Below are positions 15,755 to 24,272 of a DNA stretch of 43,708 nucleotides, one piece after another. Position 1 is the stretch's first letter. Every line of letters starts with the position of its first letter. A model generated the notes under the pieces. It made no database searches, was not told the DNA's origin, and saw only the letters and a program-made list of their open reading frames with translations. This DNA comes from Bacillota bacterium (GTDB lineage: Bacteria; Bacillota; Clostridia; DSM-8532): positions 1-43,708 of the forward strand of contig JAEXRM010000017.1 in the NCBI GenBank assembly GCA_023440865.1, written 5' to 3'. Position numbers and translations under genes: made by a program.

Positions 15755-15894
15755 CCGTTCTCCTGCGGCACGGTTGCTCCGGCCATCTCCGTCAAGGCAT
15801 TCTGTCGAGGCTGCTGTTGTCCTGGCTGTTCATGGTTTTTACCCAGCCGGGGGGGTGGATGAAACGCCCGTCCGGCCATTTCGCCGCGGGGACG

Positions 15895-17199
15895 TCACGG
15901 TTTTGCCGTCACGGCAACGCCCGCCTTCAGTCCGTCGAGGTTCGGCTCGCGGATGAGGATGTCGCCGGCCCGCAGCCCTTCGGTGACGACACTGTCCAGA
16001 TCGGTTTCCAGGCCAAGGAGGACCGGCTGCACCGCCGCCACGCCGTCGCGGACGACCCAGACGGCATCCCGGCCATCGGACAGGGCTGTCCCGGTTCCCG
16101 CGGAAGCGCCGGCAGCGGCGGACGCATCCTTCCCGTCCAGCTCGAAGATGGCGGTCTTCGGCACGGCGATGACACCCCTGGCCTCGTTCGTCGTGAAGGT
16201 GACATCCACGTCGGAGCCCTCCACCAGCCCGTCGAGTCCCTGTGCCGTGATGGTGATCTTGACGCGCTTTTCCGCCAGTCCGAGTGTGGAGAGCCGCTCG
16301 ACGGCCGAAGGCGCCACGGCCTTGACCGTACCCTCGAGCGTCACGTCGGCGGAGCGCCCCTCCTGCACCAGCTTGACGGGCATGCCGACCGACAATTCGG
16401 CGACGTCCTCCGCCAGCACGAACACCTCCACCTTGCGTTCGCCGGCCTCGAGCAGGCGGCACAAGGGTGTCTGCGGGGACGCCGTCTGGCCCTCCTTGCC
16501 GTACAGCTCCGCCACGACGCCGGAAACCGGCGCCTTCACGACCACCTTCTCCAGATCCGCGCGGATGGCGTCCGCCTGCGTGCGGAGCACCTCGGCCTGG
16601 GAGGCGTAGACCCGGTCGGTCTCGCTGTCCTTGCGTCCGGCCTGCGCCCGCAGCTGCGCCAGATCCTTCTCGATGGTCAGGATGCCGTTCTCCAGCGACG
16701 CGACGGCGTTGTCGGCCGCGTCCATCTCCGTCTTCGTGGCGCCCTGCGTCTTGTACAGCGTGGCCGTGCGGGCCTGTTCCGTCTGCGCGACGGCTAGCTG
16801 CCGGCGGGCCTCGGCGAGGGCGAGCTCCTGCTGGGCGATGCGGTCCTTCAGGGTGCGCAGCGCCGAATCGCGGGAGCTGTCGACACTGGCGATCTGCGCG
16901 CCGAGGGCGTCGAGCTGGCGCGTAAGCGGCGCGGCGTCCAGTTCGGCCAGCACATCGCCCGCCGATACGGTATCCCCCTCGGCAACGGTGATGCGGGAGA
17001 TCGTCAGCGTCGTTTCGGCAAAGACGTCCCGCTTGCCGGCTGCCGCGACGGTGCCCGTCTCCTGGAATGTGACGGCGATGTCGGTCGGCTCGAGGGTCAC
17101 CAGCTCGGCCTGCAGCGGCCGGGTCGCGTCCCACCAGAAGTAGGCGCCGGCGGCGAGCAGCAGCAGGATGGCGAGGGTCCATTTGATTGCCTTCTTCAT
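15895..17199 (-). CDS. HlyD/MacA-type membrane-fusion adaptor of an ABC exporter
   Basis: 434 residues. One N-terminal TM/signal anchor (about 5-22), a barrel-sandwich lipoyl half (AEGDTVSAGDVLAELD near 78-93), a long coiled-coil hairpin (about 95-210), the second lipoyl half (VVKAPVSGVVAELYGKEGQ) and beta-barrel/C-terminal domains. Such adaptors connect an inner-membrane ABC pump to the exterior; in Gram-positive relatives they work without an outer-membrane channel. GGAGGAG lies upstream of the ATG. It is the last gene of the minus-strand operon ATPase, FtsX permease, adaptor. An Ala/Gly/Ser-rich insertion near 355-375 is a likely flexible loop. Confidence 0.92.
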   Translation of the reverse strand: MKKAIKWTLAILLLLAAGAYFWWDATRPLQAELVTLEPTDIAVTFQETGTVAAAGKRDVFAETTLTISRITVAEGDTVSAGDVLAELDAAPLTRQLDALGAQIASVDSSRDSALRTLKDRIAQQELALAEARRQLAVAQTEQARTATLYKTQGATKTEMDAADNAVASLENGILTIEKDLAQLRAQAGRKDSETDRVYASQAEVLRTQADAIRADLEKVVVKAPVSGVVAELYGKEGQTASPQTPLCRLLEAGERKVEVFVLAEDVAELSVGMPVKLVQEGRSADVTLEGTVKAVAPSAVERLSTLGLAEKRVKITITAQGLDGLVEGSDVDVTFTTNEARGVIAVPKTAIFELDGKDASAAAGASAGTGTALSDGRDAVWVVRDGVAAVQPVLLGLETDLDSVVTEGLRAGDILIREPNLDGLKAGVAVTAKP

Positions 17200-17307
17200 G
17201 TCGGTCTCCTCCGTGATGCCGTTGTTGCGGCCGATCGGGTGTCCGGCTCGTTTCGCTCGCCGGGTGTCCCGTCCCCGGAGCGGGCCGCAGGTGCCGGACG
17301 GCGGTCC

Positions 17308-19668
17308 TCATTCCCTTGCCTTGAGCACTTCGACCATGTCGAGCCGGCGAAGCCGCCGGCGGATGTTCGCGTAGGCCAGGAGCATGGCGCCCGCGGTGCC
17401 GAACAGGGCGTACAGGAACATGCGGGCGTTGATGATGACGGGGATGCGGTACAGGTCGGTCTGCATGGTGTCGGCCATGGTCGCGTACATCCAGTAGGTG
17501 AGGGGCACGCCCAGCACGATGCCGGCGACCGCGAGGACGCCCTGCTCGAAGGAGATGACCTCCTGCACCTCGTGCAGGTCCATCCCCAGCACCCGCAGCG
17601 AGGCCAGCTCGCGTTCCCGCTCCGACAGCGAGATGACGCTGGAATTGTAGATGATCGCGAAGCCGACGAGGATGACCAGGGCCACCATGACCCAGAGCAT
17701 GAAGAAGAACTGGTCCATCAGGTCGGCATATCCCTGCTTCATTTGCGCGATGTCGTCGATGCCGGCCAGCGTGCGGCCGTCGGACAGCAGGTCCTTGAGC
17801 GCCGCCTGCCGGTCGGGCGGCACCGAAAGCAGCACGGAGGTGGCAAGACGGCCCTGCCCGAGCAGTTCGTCAATGGCGTTCTGGCTCATGTAGGCGTTCT
17901 GGCTGATGTACTGCGGAATGATGGCGGTGACGGCGACCCGGAGGTCGTCGTTGCGCTGGTAGGGGCTTTCCAGCTCCAGGACATCGCCGACCGACGCCTC
18001 GAGCTTCTCCGCGAGCGGAATCGACAGGATGATGCCGTCCCCGGGCATCGCGACGGGCTTGTTGTCCTTGTCGACGACGGTGTACAGCCTTGCGTCCGGC
18101 GCGTTGGCGATCAGGACCGTGCTCTTGCTGCGATGGGCCTTCGACAGCACCACGGGCACCTCGAGCAGGGGTTCGGCAAGACGCACGCCGTCAAGGCGCG
18201 CCAGCTCCGATACGGCGGCACCGCGGTCCGTCGGGGAGAGGAAGGAGGCCTTCAGGTCGTAATGCTGCACATAGCGGAACTGGTCCATGACGAAGACGTC
18301 GAACAGGTCCGTGAACGTGAAGATCGCGGCCATCAGCGCGAACGACATGGCGACGCCGGACAGCGTGAACAGGCTGCGGGCGGGGCTGCGCCAGAGGTTG
18401 CGCATCGCCATGCGCCCCTGGACGGTCAGCGCGTTCCAGATGGGCCGGATGCGCTCGATGGGGATGGATTTGCCCGAATGGGGCGCCGGCGGCTGCATGG
18501 CGACTGCAGGCGCGAGCCCCAGCACGCCCTTGGCCCCCAGAAAGCCCGCCAGCAGCGAGAAACCGACTGACAGCAGCATGCCGGAAACGAAATACTCGCG
18601 CGAGAACCGGTTGTCGAGCCCGGGCAGCGTGAAGAAGTCCCGGTACATGTCGACCATGTAGCCCGAAAGCGCAAATCCGCCAAGGCTGCCGAGCGCGCCG
18701 CCCAGCACGCCGACGAACAGCGCGAACGACAGGTAGTGCCGCAGCACCTCCCAGGCCGTATAGCCGGCCGCCTTGAGCATGCCGATCTGCGTGCGCTGGT
18801 GCTCGACCATGCGCTTGAGCATGATCCACAGGATGATCGTGGAGATGGTCAGGAACAGCAGCGGGGCGCTGGTGGCGAAGCTGCTCAGCTGCTTGAGCTC
18901 GCTGTCGAGCATGAGCTCGGAGATCTGGTCCTTCCGTGCGACCAGCATCTGCAGGGTGTAGGGGCGCAGGGTGTTCCGGATGTCGTCCTTCACATCGTCC
19001 CAGGTGAAGCCGCGGTCAAAGGCGAAGGCGATGCGGTTGCTGGTATTGCCCGAACCCAGCAGCGCCTGCAGGGTGTCCTTCGGGACGAATGCCGTGCCGA
19101 AGGACGCGCCGGCGGGCAGAAAATCGGTCGCGTTCTTCATGGCGTAGATGAACTCCGGGGTCTGGCCCTTTCCGGCGACCGTGAGCGTTTCCTTCCGGCC
19201 GTTGATGACGAGCGTGACGGTGTCGCCGACCGAGAAGCCGTTGAGGTTGAAAAACTCGACGCCGAGCAGGATGGAGCGCTCCCCCTTGCGCAGGGGGCTG
19301 CCCGCGAGCTGCCACAGGTCGTTGAGCCGGTTCGGGTTTTCCGTGTCGAAGGAGACCAGCCGCAGGTAGACATTGTCGGTGCGTCCCGGCAGCAGCACGC
19401 GCACGTCGCGGACAAGCTTGGCATCGACCGTGCGGATGCCGGGAATGCGCGCAAGGGCGGAAAGCCTCGACTCCGGGATCGCCTCCACGTCCGCAAAGGC
19501 GTCCGCGAAGCGATAATCGCGGTAATAGCGTTCCTTGGCGCCGATGAGGATGTCCTTCGTGTTGGCCATGCTGACATAGGTCATCAGGCCCAGCGCGATG
19601 ATGGCGATGCAGGCGGCATAGGAGACAAGGTTCTCGCGGATGTCGCGGAGCATCTTGCGGAACAGCAT
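17308..19668 (-). CDS. ABC transporter permease with two FtsX domains
   Basis: 786 residues, about twice the size of a MacB permease half. TM1 at about 14-34, a large extracytoplasmic MacB_PCD-like domain, three TMs of the first FtsX domain (about 265-400), a second TM/extracytoplasmic domain starting near GRMAMRNLWRSPARSLFTL, and a C-terminal three-TM FtsX domain (about 665-775). This two-repeat form occurs in exporters that work on lipids, peptides or lipoproteins by a mechanotransmission mechanism. AAAGGAGA precedes the ATG. It lies 36 bp after the ATPase gene and 108 bp before the adaptor gene. Substrate unknown. Confidence 0.93.
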   Translation of the reverse strand: MLFRKMLRDIRENLVSYAACIAIIALGLMTYVSMANTKDILIGAKERYYRDYRFADAFADVEAIPESRLSALARIPGIRTVDAKLVRDVRVLLPGRTDNVYLRLVSFDTENPNRLNDLWQLAGSPLRKGERSILLGVEFFNLNGFSVGDTVTLVINGRKETLTVAGKGQTPEFIYAMKNATDFLPAGASFGTAFVPKDTLQALLGSGNTSNRIAFAFDRGFTWDDVKDDIRNTLRPYTLQMLVARKDQISELMLDSELKQLSSFATSAPLLFLTISTIILWIMLKRMVEHQRTQIGMLKAAGYTAWEVLRHYLSFALFVGVLGGALGSLGGFALSGYMVDMYRDFFTLPGLDNRFSREYFVSGMLLSVGFSLLAGFLGAKGVLGLAPAVAMQPPAPHSGKSIPIERIRPIWNALTVQGRMAMRNLWRSPARSLFTLSGVAMSFALMAAIFTFTDLFDVFVMDQFRYVQHYDLKASFLSPTDRGAAVSELARLDGVRLAEPLLEVPVVLSKAHRSKSTVLIANAPDARLYTVVDKDNKPVAMPGDGIILSIPLAEKLEASVGDVLELESPYQRNDDLRVAVTAIIPQYISQNAYMSQNAIDELLGQGRLATSVLLSVPPDRQAALKDLLSDGRTLAGIDDIAQMKQGYADLMDQFFFMLWVMVALVILVGFAIIYNSSVISLSERERELASLRVLGMDLHEVQEVISFEQGVLAVAGIVLGVPLTYWMYATMADTMQTDLYRIPVIINARMFLYALFGTAGAMLLAYANIRRRLRRLDMVEVLKARE

Positions 19669-19704
19669 GGCCGCATCTCCTTTCGCGATTCGTTTGGCGC
19701 CAGC

Positions 19705-20418
19705 CTACCAGGCGACCTCGTCGGGCGACAACGGGTGCGCGTTGACATCCACCTGCACGATCTGCCCGTCGCGCATGTGGAAGACCCGGTCGGCGATGGC
19801 GGCGATGCCGGCATTGTGCGTGATGATGACCACGGTCCTGTTGTGCCGGTGGTGGAACTCCTTGAGCAGCTTGAGCACCTGGATGCCGGTCGTGAAGTCG
19901 AGGGCCCCGGTGGGTTCGTCGCAGAGCAGGATGTCCGGATTCTTCACGACGGCGCGCGCGATCGCCACGCGCTGCTGCTGGCCGCCCGAAAGCTGGGAAG
20001 GGAAGTGCCCGGCCCGGTCCGCGAGACCGACCTCCTCGAGCACATCCGACACCTTCAGGGGGTTCTTCGCGATCTCCACGGACAGCATGATGTTCTCATA
20101 CGCCGTGAGGTTGGGCATGAGGTTGTAGAACTGGAACACGAAGCCCACGGCCTGCCTGCGGTAGCGCGTGAGCCGCTTCTCGTCGGCGTTGTGGAGCGGC
20201 TGGCCCTTGTAGTGGATCTCCCCGCCGCTGGCCCGGTCCATGCCGCCGATGAGGTTGAGCATGGTGCTCTTGCCGGAGCCCGAGGGGCCGAGGACGACGA
20301 CGAACTCGCCCTCGAAGATTTCGAAAGAATCGCCGCGCAGTGCGTGCACGGTGACCTCACCCATCTGGTAGCGTTTCGACAGATCCTTGGCCTTGAGGAT
20401 GACGCGTTGCTCCGTCAC
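19705..20418 (-). CDS. ABC transporter ATP-binding protein, MacB/LolD type
   Basis: 237 residues from a GTG start at 20418, preceded by GGAGGTGATC; longer in-frame sequence upstream is the repeat-bearing intergenic region. Walker A GPSGSGKST, Q-loop FVFQFYNL, signature LSGGQQQR, Walker B ILLCDEPTGALD and the His switch IITHNAG are all intact. LDE-PTGALD and QFYNLMP are typical of the LolD/MacB/SalX export group. First gene of the three-gene exporter operon. A two-component system is encoded divergently and may regulate it. Confidence 0.95.
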   Translation of the reverse strand: MTEQRVILKAKDLSKRYQMGEVTVHALRGDSFEIFEGEFVVVLGPSGSGKSTMLNLIGGMDRASGGEIHYKGQPLHNADEKRLTRYRRQAVGFVFQFYNLMPNLTAYENIMLSVEIAKNPLKVSDVLEEVGLADRAGHFPSQLSGGQQQRVAIARAVVKNPDILLCDEPTGALDFTTGIQVLKLLKEFHHRHNRTVVIITHNAGIAAIADRVFHMRDGQIVQVDVNAHPLSPDEVAW

Positions 20419-20444
20419 GGGATCACCTCCGCGGACACGGCATG

Positions 20445-20490
20445 GAAACGGCGTTTCATAACAATATACCACACGGGAAAACGCTGCCAA
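20445..20490 (-). promoter_or_regulatory. Promoter and palindromic operator of the exporter operon
   Basis: Minus strand: TTGGCA (20490-20485), 16 bp, TATATT (20468-20463) with an extended-10 TGG in front. Just downstream, GAAACG-G-CGTTTC (20445-20457) is a perfect 13-bp palindrome, in a position where a bound protein would block transcription. Confidence 0.6.
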
Positions 20491-20538
20491 ACACTTCTTG
20501 TGCATCGCCGGCCGCGATTTACAGCCCCCATCCGGCCT

Positions 20539-20663
20539 GCCGGTGGTCATCCCTGCCCGGTCTGCCGGCAAACGCGTGTGTCCAGATGGCCGGCAAACGT
20601 GTGTGACCAGGTGCCCGGCGCGCACGGGGGTCCGCCCAGCCGGCGAACGGCCGTTCCATTCCC
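20539..20663. repeat. 25-bp tandem repeat, five diverged copies
   Basis: Units begin at 20539, 20564, 20589, 20614 and 20639. Copies 2 and 3 share GCCGGCAAACG and GTGTG and are about 80 percent alike; copies 1, 4 and 5 keep the GCCGG (or CCCGG) start. They occupy the centre of the 617-bp region between the exporter operon and the response-regulator gene. No ORF with homology is seen here. Confidence 0.7.
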
Positions 20664-20804
20664 CCGCGGGAACGCGAAAATACCCGAAACGTTCTTCGGA
20701 GGGGCATCGTGGCATTCGCCCGCCCCCCGGCGTCCAGGTGCTGCCACCCACGCTACGCGCGAGGCAGCGGGATGTCTTGCCGCAGACCATCCGATGCGTC
20801 CGGT

Positions 20805-20860
20805 TCGTAAGAAAGTCGTAAGAGTTTTGTTCGTGCTTTTTCGGTTTTCTTTGCTACACT
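20805..20860 (+). promoter_or_regulatory. Promoter region of the two-component genes with 11-bp-spaced direct repeats
   Basis: TCGTAAGA occurs at 20805-20812 and again at 20816-20823, exactly one helical turn apart, the arrangement used by OmpR/PhoB-family regulators. A -10-like TACACT lies at 20855-20860; the -35 is weak, as expected for an activated promoter. Autoregulation is inferred. Confidence 0.4.
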
Positions 20861-21035
20861 GGTCATGTCGCGACACGACAGCCATCGGACGCAGCCCGCA
20901 CCGGCCGGACGCGCATCATCCGGAACCCGCATCGGCATGACCGCATCACGGGTTCCGGACGAAACCGCACGAACCCGTGCCGAAAGCCCGGCCCCCCTGC
21001 GCATCCGAGACCGCAACACCCGGGAGGAAACCACC

Positions 21036-21803
21036 TTGACGGATCAGGACGCACGCAGACAGACACCCGTCGCATCAACCGCCGCCAACCGGCAGAATGG
21101 CGCGGGCGCCGCAGCCGCCACCGTGCTGGTCTGCGACGACGACCAGGCCATCGTGGATGCGCTGGCGATCTACCTGCGCAGCGAGGGGTACCGCACCGTG
21201 ACCGCCTCCAACGGGCAGGAGGCGCTGGAAGCGCTGGCCGGGCAGGACGTCCAGCTGGTGATCCTCGATGTGATGATGCCGGTCATGGACGGGCTGACGG
21301 CCGCCATGAAGATCCGCGAGGCATGGAACCTGCCGATCATCATGCTGTCTGCGAAATCCGAGGACACGGACAAGATCCTGGGGTTGAACTTCGGTGCAGA
21401 CGACTATGTGACCAAACCGTTCAATCCCCTGGAGCTGATGGCCCGGGTGCGGTCGCAGCTGCGCCGGTTCACGCGGCTGGGCAGCCTTGCCGAAAGGCCC
21501 GGCGTGATCCGCACGGGGGCTCTCGAACTCGACACGGAGGCCGGCGAGGTGCGTCTCGAAGGCGAACCGGTGCGGCTGACGGCAACCGAGTACGGCATCG
21601 TGCGGTTCCTCATGCAGCACCTGGGGCGTGTGTTCTCCATCGAGCAGATTTATGAAGCCGTCTGGAAGGAAACCTCCTTTGCGGCGGAAAATACCGTGGC
21701 GGTGCACATCCGGCGCATCCGCGAGAAGATCGAGATCAATCCGAAGGATCCCAAGTATGTAAAGGTGGTGTGGGGCATTGGCTACAGAATGGAAAGACTA
21801 TAA
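21036..21803 (+). CDS. OmpR/PhoB-family response regulator
   Basis: 255 residues from TTG 21036, preceded by GGGAGGAAA at 8-nt spacing. The frame is open back to ATG 20865, but that ATG lies right at the expected transcript start and the extension has no fold. Receiver: LVCDDDQAIVDAL, phosphoacceptor Asp in LVILDVMMPVMDG, YVTKPFNPLELMARV. Effector: winged helix with TATEYGIVRFLMQH, VAVHIRRIREKI and VVWGIGYRMERL. It resembles VanR/PhoP-type regulators. It overlaps the kinase gene by 26 bp and is divergent from the exporter operon. Confidence 0.93.
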   Translation: MTDQDARRQTPVASTAANRQNGAGAAAATVLVCDDDQAIVDALAIYLRSEGYRTVTASNGQEALEALAGQDVQLVILDVMMPVMDGLTAAMKIREAWNLPIIMLSAKSEDTDKILGLNFGADDYVTKPFNPLELMARVRSQLRRFTRLGSLAERPGVIRTGALELDTEAGEVRLEGEPVRLTATEYGIVRFLMQHLGRVFSIEQIYEAVWKETSFAAENTVAVHIRRIREKIEINPKDPKYVKVVWGIGYRMERL

Positions 21804-23721
21804 CTATTCGCCGCTACTCAAGGGCTGCGCGCTGCTCACGTCCTGGATCTCGTTCACCGTGCTCTCCCTGTGCACGGCCATGCTGCTCATGCATCCCGAA
21901 ATGCTGTCGATCATCATTTCCGGCTTGTCGGGCCGCAGTCCGGACGGCGGCTGGTGGCTGTTCGAGCAGAACAACTACCAGCTGGGCGAGCAGACCGTCT
22001 ACGGCGCCATTGCGGCCTTTGTCACCTTGTCGCTGTGCGTGTCCTATCTGGTGATGACGGCGGGACGCCGGGAGCGGGGCGGACCCCTGGTGCTGACGCA
22101 GCTCGACCGCATGTGGTCGGACGTGCATACCGGCCTGGTGCTGCTTGCGGCCGGGGTTGTCCTGCTGCTCCTGTCGAACGGCGGCGACGTGGGGAACCAC
22201 TCGTTCTGGTACCTGCTGGGCCTGCTGTCCTTTCTCTCCGCCATGATCGGCAGCTCCTGGGTGCTGTCGATGGTGCGCCTGTGGAAGGCGGGACAGCTGT
22301 TTTCCCACTCACTGCTGGGCAATCTGGCCCATACGGCGGTGTCCGCCGGACGCACCGTGCGCAGTGGCTGGCGCCTGGCGACCGGGGGCAGACGGGCCTG
22401 GATGCCCCTGCTTGCCGGCATGGTGGGGTATGCCCTGGCCAATGGCCTGCTGGGTGTCCTGATGGGCATGTCCGTCGAGAACGGAACCAGAGGGTCGCGG
22501 CTGATGTTCCTGTTCTTCATTGCCGGCGCATTCAATCTGACCGTGTTCGTCATCACCACCCGATGGGCCGTATCGATGGCCCGCCTGCTGCAGGCGGTAC
22601 AGGATATGGCGAACGGCGATCTGTCCGACTGGGCGCTGGATGGCGTGGAAGCCCCCATGTTCCGGGAAGCCGCGATGCAGCTGCATGCAATCCGCAACGG
22701 GCAGCGCCAGGCCGTCGAGGAGGCGGTCAGGGCCGAACGCATGCGCACCGACCTCATCACGAACGTGTCGCATGACCTGAAGACGCCGCTGACCTCCATC
22801 GTCAGCTACGTGGACCTGCTGGCGAAGGAAGACCTCGGGAACGAGCGGGCAGCGGGTTATGTGCGGGTGCTCGAGGAAAAGGCCGCCCGCATGAAGCAGC
22901 TGGTGGAGGACCTTGTCGAGGCCAGCAAGGCTTCGAGCGGGAACCTGGGCGTCCAGGCGGAGATCCTCGACCTGCACCAGCTCGTGCAGCAGGCCGTCGG
23001 GGAGTTCGAAAACCGGTTCTGGCTCACGGGTCTCGACGTGCGGCTCAAGGCGGAGCCCGACATCGTGCCCGTCTGGGCGGACGGCCGTCATGTGTGGCGC
23101 ATCCTCGAGAACCTGCTGACCAATGTCTGCAAGTACGCCCAGAACGGCACGCGGGTCTATGTGCAGGTGGGCATGGAGAACGGCAGGAGCGTGCTGTCGG
23201 TCAAGAATGTGTCGGCCACGCCGCTGGACATGCCGGTCGAACAGCTCACGGAGCGGTTCGTGCGCGGGGACGAGTCGCGTACCACCGAAGGCTCTGGCCT
23301 GGGCCTGTCGATCGCGAAGAGCCTGGCCCATCTGCTGGGTGGACAGCTTGTATTGGATATTGACGGAGATCTTTTCAAGGCGACGGTTTTCCTGCCGACA
23401 GAGGAGCCGGCGGAAACGGTGGAAGCCGAGGCGGCGGGCCGTTCGGCACGAAACGACGGCCATGTCCCTGCCACAAGTCCGATGAAGCGGCCAACCGCGG
23501 AGGATGCGCCTTCTCTTTCCGAAACCAGGCGCGCCCTGCCGGGTGGCCGGCTGCGCCGCATGCTGCCATGGTCGCCGGTGCTGCTGCCGGGAGTACAGAC
23601 GCGCTCGGGTACCGCAGTGGAGGCGCAGACGCGCTCGGGTACCGCAGTGGAGGCGCAGACACGCTCGGGTACCGCAGTGGAGCGGGAAAAGAGGGAATCG
23701 GTCGGTGTCGGCTCGCGGTGA
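21778..23721 (+). CDS. Membrane sensor histidine kinase with a repeat-bearing C-terminal tail
   Basis: 647 residues from TTG 21778; the start overlaps the regulator gene and is uncertain. Six or so TM segments lie between 18 and 262, a HAMP-like linker at about 263-315, HisKA with H332 in NVSHDLKTPLTSIVSY, and HATPase_c with LLTNVCKYAQ and EGSGLGLSIAKSLAHLLGG ending near 545. This matches Firmicutes VanS-like kinases. The last 100 residues are extra: a low-complexity stretch, then three copies of QTRSGTAVEA (607-636) encoded by a 30-bp tandem repeat. The tail has no known fold and may have arisen by read-through into repeat DNA. Cotranscribed with the regulator. Confidence 0.93.
   Translation: MATEWKDYNYSPLLKGCALLTSWISFTVLSLCTAMLLMHPEMLSIIISGLSGRSPDGGWWLFEQNNYQLGEQTVYGAIAAFVTLSLCVSYLVMTAGRRERGGPLVLTQLDRMWSDVHTGLVLLAAGVVLLLLSNGGDVGNHSFWYLLGLLSFLSAMIGSSWVLSMVRLWKAGQLFSHSLLGNLAHTAVSAGRTVRSGWRLATGGRRAWMPLLAGMVGYALANGLLGVLMGMSVENGTRGSRLMFLFFIAGAFNLTVFVITTRWAVSMARLLQAVQDMANGDLSDWALDGVEAPMFREAAMQLHAIRNGQRQAVEEAVRAERMRTDLITNVSHDLKTPLTSIVSYVDLLAKEDLGNERAAGYVRVLEEKAARMKQLVEDLVEASKASSGNLGVQAEILDLHQLVQQAVGEFENRFWLTGLDVRLKAEPDIVPVWADGRHVWRILENLLTNVCKYAQNGTRVYVQVGMENGRSVLSVKNVSATPLDMPVEQLTERFVRGDESRTTEGSGLGLSIAKSLAHLLGGQLVLDIDGDLFKATVFLPTEEPAETVEAEAAGRSARNDGHVPATSPMKRPTAEDAPSLSETRRALPGGRLRRMLPWSPVLLPGVQTRSGTAVEAQTRSGTAVEAQTRSGTAVEREKRESVGVGSR
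23596..23685 (+). repeat. 30-bp tandem repeat, three copies, inside the kinase gene
   Basis: Copies start at 23596, 23626 and 23656. The first two are identical; the third differs at one base near its start and at its last bases. Because 30 is divisible by 3 the array is in frame and encodes QTRSGTAVEA each time. Confidence 0.95.
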
Positions 23722-23842
23722 ATGGCGGGAAGGAATCTGCCGGAGTCGGTTTCCGGTGAATGACGGAATCGCCTGCTGATGCCTTGATGCGCGGAAGGTG
23801 ATCCGAAGGGTGCCGGGATACGAGGCACATATGGTATGATGA

Positions 23843-23870
23843 AGCCGGGGCGAAGCGCGCCCCGGCTTTT
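23843..23870 (+). terminator. Intrinsic terminator after the two-component operon
   Basis: AGCCGGGGCG (23843-23852) / CGCCCCGGCT (23858-23867), 5-nt loop, then TTT. An extended -10 (TGGTATGAT, 23832-23840) abuts it upstream, and the RBS of the nucleotidyltransferase gene follows 4 nt later, so the hairpin may also lie in that gene's leader. Confidence 0.85.
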
Positions 23871-23885
23871 GCACGAGGAGGGGAC

Positions 23886-24272
23886 ATGCGGGCCGCCTTG
23901 ACGCCGGAACAGTTGATTGCGGACTTGACAGAGCAGCTGCGAAAGCAACCACTCGTCCTGACCGCGCTCCTGTTCGACTCGCACGCATCCGGAAGAAGCC
24001 GTCCCGACAGCGATCTGGACGTGGCCGTCTGGTTCGGGCCGGCGTACGGGTCGATGGATGCGGAGGAATTCAGGCTGACACTCTCCATCGACCTGATGAC
24101 CCGATATGGCTGTCCCGTCGATGTGGTGCCGCTTGACCAGGCGCCGCCCTTTCTCAAGCAGCAGGTGTTCAACCGTGGCGTCGAGCTGGTTGTCTGCGAT
24201 CCGGACGGCTGGCGCGCGTTTCGTGCGAAGGGATACATCGAGGCGCTCGATTTCCGCCACATCACTGCTTGA
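23886..24272 (+). CDS. MNT-type nucleotidyltransferase domain protein (MntA-like), orphan
   Basis: 128 residues. The nucleotidyltransferase core reads LFDSHASGRSRPDSDLDVAVWF (about 29-50) in place of the usual LFGS..G..SDxDL, so the Gly of the GS motif is Asp (D31) while the SDLD acids are kept. PVDVVPLDQAPPFL and a QQVFNRGVELV ending are typical of MntA antitoxins, which AMPylate their HEPN toxin partner. GAGGAGGGG precedes the ATG. No HEPN gene is adjacent: downstream is only 65 bp and then a convergent lipase gene. It could be a solitary antitoxin or a decayed pair. The C-terminus is slightly short and may be shifted (see findings). Confidence 0.8.
   Translation: MRAALTPEQLIADLTEQLRKQPLVLTALLFDSHASGRSRPDSDLDVAVWFGPAYGSMDAEEFRLTLSIDLMTRYGCPVDVVPLDQAPPFLKQQVFNRGVELVVCDPDGWRAFRAKGYIEALDFRHITA

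Noticed and set aside
13565..15862. 765-codon plus-strand frame over the GGDEF-EAL gene
   Set aside because: Antisense shadow; the minus-strand frame has complete EAL motifs.
15839..17311. 490-codon minus-strand frame overlapping the HlyD-type adaptor
   Set aside because: A different frame over the same bases; only the 15895-17199 frame shows lipoyl and coiled-coil adaptor motifs.
20419..20790. N-terminal extension of the ABC ATPase
   Set aside because: It would translate the 25-bp repeats and the promoter; GTG 20418 has a near-perfect RBS.
20865..21035. ATG start 57 codons upstream of the response regulator
   Set aside because: It lies right after the -10 element with no RBS, and the extension has no fold; TTG 21036 has GGGAGG at ideal spacing.
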